In this document: positions 60,616-64,000 of the stretch, in pieces | Numbering within the stretch: the first letter of the stretch is position 1 | How the letters are laid out: each line of letters starts with the position of its first letter | Assembly: GCF_000002235.5 (NCBI RefSeq) | Contig: NW_022145610.1 | Coordinates: 31,924,306-31,988,305 of the forward strand | DNA from: Strongylocentrotus purpuratus | Taxonomy: Eukaryota > Echinodermata > Echinoidea > Camarodonta > Strongylocentrotidae | Reading direction: 5' to 3' | DNA length: 64,000 bases | The notes under the pieces: model-generated | Seen by the model: the letters and a program-made list of their open reading frames with translations, nothing else | What the model was told of the DNA's origin: nothing | The model's database searches: none | Position numbers and translations under genes: made by a program

Positions 60616-63437
60616 CAAAGCCATGTCCATTTAAAAACTGCATTCAAGAGCTCTTATTGCTAGGTTTACAACGTTGTTTTACATTTGCAATTATAATTTC
60701 CTAGTTTTATTCACTCTCTACAGTCCGTACTATCCCTTTTTCAGTCTGTAAACAACTTTGCAACACGAAAACAATGATGAACAGGGTTTTACTTCTCGTA
60801 TAAATTTATTAGAAGTGCCCTATGTCATTTTGCACGAAGTGATACAAAGGGCCTTTCAAATTTAAGTCTATTGAAAGCATTCCCCCACCTAGCCTGTATG
60901 ACCGAGCAGAATCATTTAGTGCTCAACAATAAAAATCCACAGTCTTGGCTAAAGAGGTCCATTATTTGTTTGTTTATTTAGTTATTTTATTTAATTGACA
61001 TTGTACAGTACTATTAAATATCAGGTATATTGGATGCTCTGTTTTAAATACAGTCAAGATTGCCGAGCAATGAATTACATCCTGCTTCTTGTCCTCAAAC
61101 CATATCTTTGGTTTTTAAAACGGTATCATTTGAATTTCCATTTCCAAGCATTTTTGAACTGTCCCGAAATTGTTTTCCTTTCTTGAAATCAGACTACAGC
61201 CCCAGTCTAAAGTGCTTGTCCTCCAGACAAGGACAAAGAGCCTCTTCGGTAGGTTTAGGGACAATGCATCAAAATAACGCGGTCATTGTTGCAATGTCAG
61301 GAATGCTATTATTACCTCCTCTTTGGTAATCTCGCATTTGACCAAACAAAAGTCACTCAATGAAGGGAGGGTCAGGTTTGTTTTCAATTCACTAATATTA
61401 TTGATGCCATGTCAGAAAGAGCTGAGTAGTTTGTTACGTAACTATTCAAAAATTGCAGGTGCAAGCTATTGAAAACAGAATCGAATAGCCAAGCTTCCCT
61501 TCATTGGTGCCCTGTTATAGAATTCGTAGCATATACTGAATTGAATAGACCCGTGTGTTCTATTCATATACTATGTGAGGGCAGTGCCTCTTGTCATATC
61601 ACTTTAAGTTTAAGTCAGCAGTTGCAAATTAAATGAAATAAACATAAAACCTCACTATTATATCAGTAATATCAGTAACTGAAAGAAAAAAAATACGGGC
61701 AATCTTGACAACATCGGACTACAAAAATGATGATAATAATGCATCCCGAAAGCGTCAAATCAGTAAATCGGCACATTTTGTAAAGTCATTAGCATGCAGA
61801 AAGTGTTAACAACAAAAAGCGAACCAGTTATCACGGTGAGGCAAAATGGTCTTGTGGATAAAAGTGATCACTTCACAATGCAATGTACTCGGTTCGAGTC
61901 TCAGTTTCTCCTTTATAAAACCCATGTTATTTTTTTTTCTTCACTCCATAATATTGACTTGTCATCTCTTTTTAAAGGGGGACCCCCCCCCCCTCAACAA
62001 AGAAAAAATAGCATGTAATACTCTTTCTTTAACAAGCGACTCTCTGAATTAGTCAGAAAACATCTTTTGCTACATCTACAACAATTAGTGTAAGTATGAA
62101 GAATACATGAAGATTAGCAATGTGACACTTTAGTCTAGTGGGTAGGCAATCGTCTGATAACTGGAAGGTATCGGGTTCGACCCCCAGCTGTTGCGTTTTT
62201 TTCTTGCTACATCTACAACAATAAGTATAAGTATGAAAAAAAAACATGGAGATTAGCAATGTGACACTTTAGTCTAGTGGGTAGGCAATCGCCTGGTAAC
62301 TGGAAGGTATCGGGTTCGACCCCCAGCTGTTGCGTTTTTTCTTTTGCTACATCTACACAACAATAAGTATAAGTATGAAAAAAAAACATGGAGATTAGCA
62401 AATGTGACACTTTAGTCTAGTGGGTAGGCAATCGCCTGGTAACTGGAAGGTATCGGGTTCGACACCCAGCTGTTGCTTTTTTTTAATCTTTGAAAAAGAA
62501 AAAATGATGTCAAACCCATTTTGATCTCACTCAAAGTCCATATTATTGCTATTCTCTTAATGATCTATACAATGAGCTTGCAATTAACTTGTAAGCAAGG
62601 TAAAGTATTATATTTACGAAGTACAAGAAGGACAGGAATCCTGTTTTATCTATTATCAAACATTATTACATCAATACTTTTTCAGTCCCAATGAGAGAGA
62701 GAGAGAGAGAGAAGAGAGAAAGAGAGCCAGAAAGAGACAAGTGAAGAGAACCCAATACACCTCATCAGTGTAATAAAGTCGATGATCTTAATCTACATAC
62801 TTACTTCAAATATTTTGCCGGGCAGATATTATTATTTATAAAAACAAACCAATTTTGGAGTTTTATAATAAATATTATTGTTGTTGTTGTTGTTGATGTA
62901 AAACAATGAGAAAATAGGGACCTTTGCGGGGGGGGGGGGGAGCAATGTAGAAAAAAACTACAGGGGAGCCTTGGGATTTTATTGGGGGGGGGGGGGTGGG
63001 TATCGGCGCGGATTCAGGATTTCTTAGGGGGGCCCAAACTTGAAATCAATTTGAAATTTAATGTGCTGAAATAAAAAAAAATCGTGCCGGCCGATATTTC
63101 ACTCAGTGGTAGAGGGGGAAGGGGGAGGGGGGGGGGGGGGTAGAGAGAGAGCACTATTTTTTGTTTGGCCCTCGAAAATTTGAAAAAACACCCCCCCCCC
63201 CCCCCACATTAATCGCCAGGGGGGTCCCATCTCGACAGCTAGCTGGCAATCGACAGCTAGCTGGCAATCGACAGCTAGCTGGCAATCGACAGCTAGCTGG
63301 CAATCGACAGCTAGCTGCAATCGACAGCTAGCTGGCAATCGACAGCTAGCTGGCAATCGACAAAAACCAAGCTTTAGCTGGCAATCGACAGCTAGCTGGC
63401 AATCGACAGCTAGCTGGGCAATCGACAGCTAGCTGGC
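60616..63437. repeat. Macrosatellite unit 17, indel-rich, cut by gap
   Basis: tRNA-like triplet 62122-62476; minisatellite from 63233 into the gap, broken near 63360 by CAAAAACCAAGCTTTAG. It carries many single-base changes, mostly deletions, plus small insertions (CCCGTGTGTTC, ATCTACACAACAA). Confidence 0.9.
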
Positions 63438-63937
63438 NNNNNNNNNNNNNNNNNNNNNNNNNNNNNNNNNNNNNNNNNNNNNNNNNNNNNNNNNNNNNNN
63501 NNNNNNNNNNNNNNNNNNNNNNNNNNNNNNNNNNNNNNNNNNNNNNNNNNNNNNNNNNNNNNNNNNNNNNNNNNNNNNNNNNNNNNNNNNNNNNNNNNNN
63601 NNNNNNNNNNNNNNNNNNNNNNNNNNNNNNNNNNNNNNNNNNNNNNNNNNNNNNNNNNNNNNNNNNNNNNNNNNNNNNNNNNNNNNNNNNNNNNNNNNNN
63701 NNNNNNNNNNNNNNNNNNNNNNNNNNNNNNNNNNNNNNNNNNNNNNNNNNNNNNNNNNNNNNNNNNNNNNNNNNNNNNNNNNNNNNNNNNNNNNNNNNNN
63801 NNNNNNNNNNNNNNNNNNNNNNNNNNNNNNNNNNNNNNNNNNNNNNNNNNNNNNNNNNNNNNNNNNNNNNNNNNNNNNNNNNNNNNNNNNNNNNNNNNNN
63901 NNNNNNNNNNNNNNNNNNNNNNNNNNNNNNNNNNNNN
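63438..63937. other. Assembly gap, 500 N
   Basis: Exactly 500 unknown bases, a common placeholder for a gap of unknown size. It begins inside a minisatellite. Confidence 0.99.
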
Positions 63938-64000
63938 TACTACTAATTTATGTTTATCAGAATGCAAACACAATCAACAGCTTCTAAATCTTAGCCTTGG
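63938..64000. other. Unique-looking sequence right of the gap
   Basis: 63 bases that match nothing in the array as far as I can see. Too short to classify; they may mark the far side of the satellite array. Confidence 0.6.

Larger units (their letters stand above)
13524..63437. repeat. Macrosatellite array, 17 tandem units of 2.9-3.0 kb
   Basis: Starts of the shared CAAAGCCATGTCC block: 13524, 16430, 19334, 22236, 25176, 28178, 31072, 33993, 36948, 39886, 42894, 45851, 48841, 51746, 54729, 57719, 60616. Unit order: about 1.2 kb of unique-looking AT-rich sequence; an Arg-like tRNA-derived segment; three 142-bp tRNA-like modules; (GA)n; (GTT)n; two G runs; a G-rich run up to about 30; a C run; the 18-bp minisatellite; a GTAGCCTGGCGGCGG tail. 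Outside simple repeats, units 1-14 look identical where I compared them, so the array is young or strongly homogenised. All units have the same orientation. The array runs into an assembly gap, so its true length is unknown. Confidence 0.97.

Noticed and set aside
13524-63437. Ribosomal DNA, histone or other gene-bearing tandem repeat
   Set aside because: Each unit was read for rRNA-like or conserved coding sequence; none is seen.

Overview
The window is eukaryotic, intron-bearing DNA, AT-rich and full of simple repeats and small DNA-transposon relics. A RAG1-like gene, tRNA-derived repeats and long G/C/GA runs fit a marine invertebrate; an echinoderm or a related invertebrate deuterostome is my best guess. 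RAG1-like genes are also reported from other invertebrates, so the lineage is inferred, not proven.

Region 1 (1-5433, minus strand) holds one real protein-coding gene, a RAG1-like gene (RAG1L, kin of vertebrate RAG1 and Transib/ProtoRAG transposases). I can thread nine exons in one open frame with GT-AG junctions, giving 857 codons from the start codon at 5433 to the left edge. Visible parts are an N-terminal zinc-ligand region, a C3HC4 RING finger with RAG1 spacing, a following C2H2-like finger, and the first two catalytic aspartates of the DDE core. The second lies 19 residues before a CxxC pair, exactly as D708 and C727 do in mouse RAG1. The last part, with the zinc histidines and the catalytic glutamate, lies off the left edge. 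The intron between exons 6 and 7 carries a repeat with 144-bp tandem units that contain DR1-type nuclear-receptor half-site pairs.

Region 2 (5434-10984) is intergenic: a GA/G-rich microsatellite, a clean hAT-type MITE (8-bp target duplication), a foldback element, a decayed tRNA-Leu-like gene on the minus strand, and a 3.6-kb element (7241-10865) bounded by 27-bp inverted repeats. That element carries an unrecognised 137-codon ORF and a large C-rich/G-rich imperfect palindrome.

Region 3 (10985-63437) is a tandem array. Two older, divergent copies lie at the left edge: one with a 1.78-kb period and one truncated copy. Seventeen consecutive macrosatellite units of 2.9-3.0 kb follow. Each unit has an Arg-like tRNA-derived segment, three 142-bp tRNA-like modules with A and B boxes and a T run, GA and GTT microsatellites, long G and C runs, and an 18-bp minisatellite built on CAGCTAGCTG. 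Units differ mainly in simple-sequence length and in minisatellite count (13 to 19). From about 56985 onward the copies gain many single-base deletions, which looks like unpolished assembly next to a 500-base N gap (63438-63937). Long open frames in this array are artefacts of the 18-bp (6-codon) period and of antisense tRNA-like sequence; I call no genes there.
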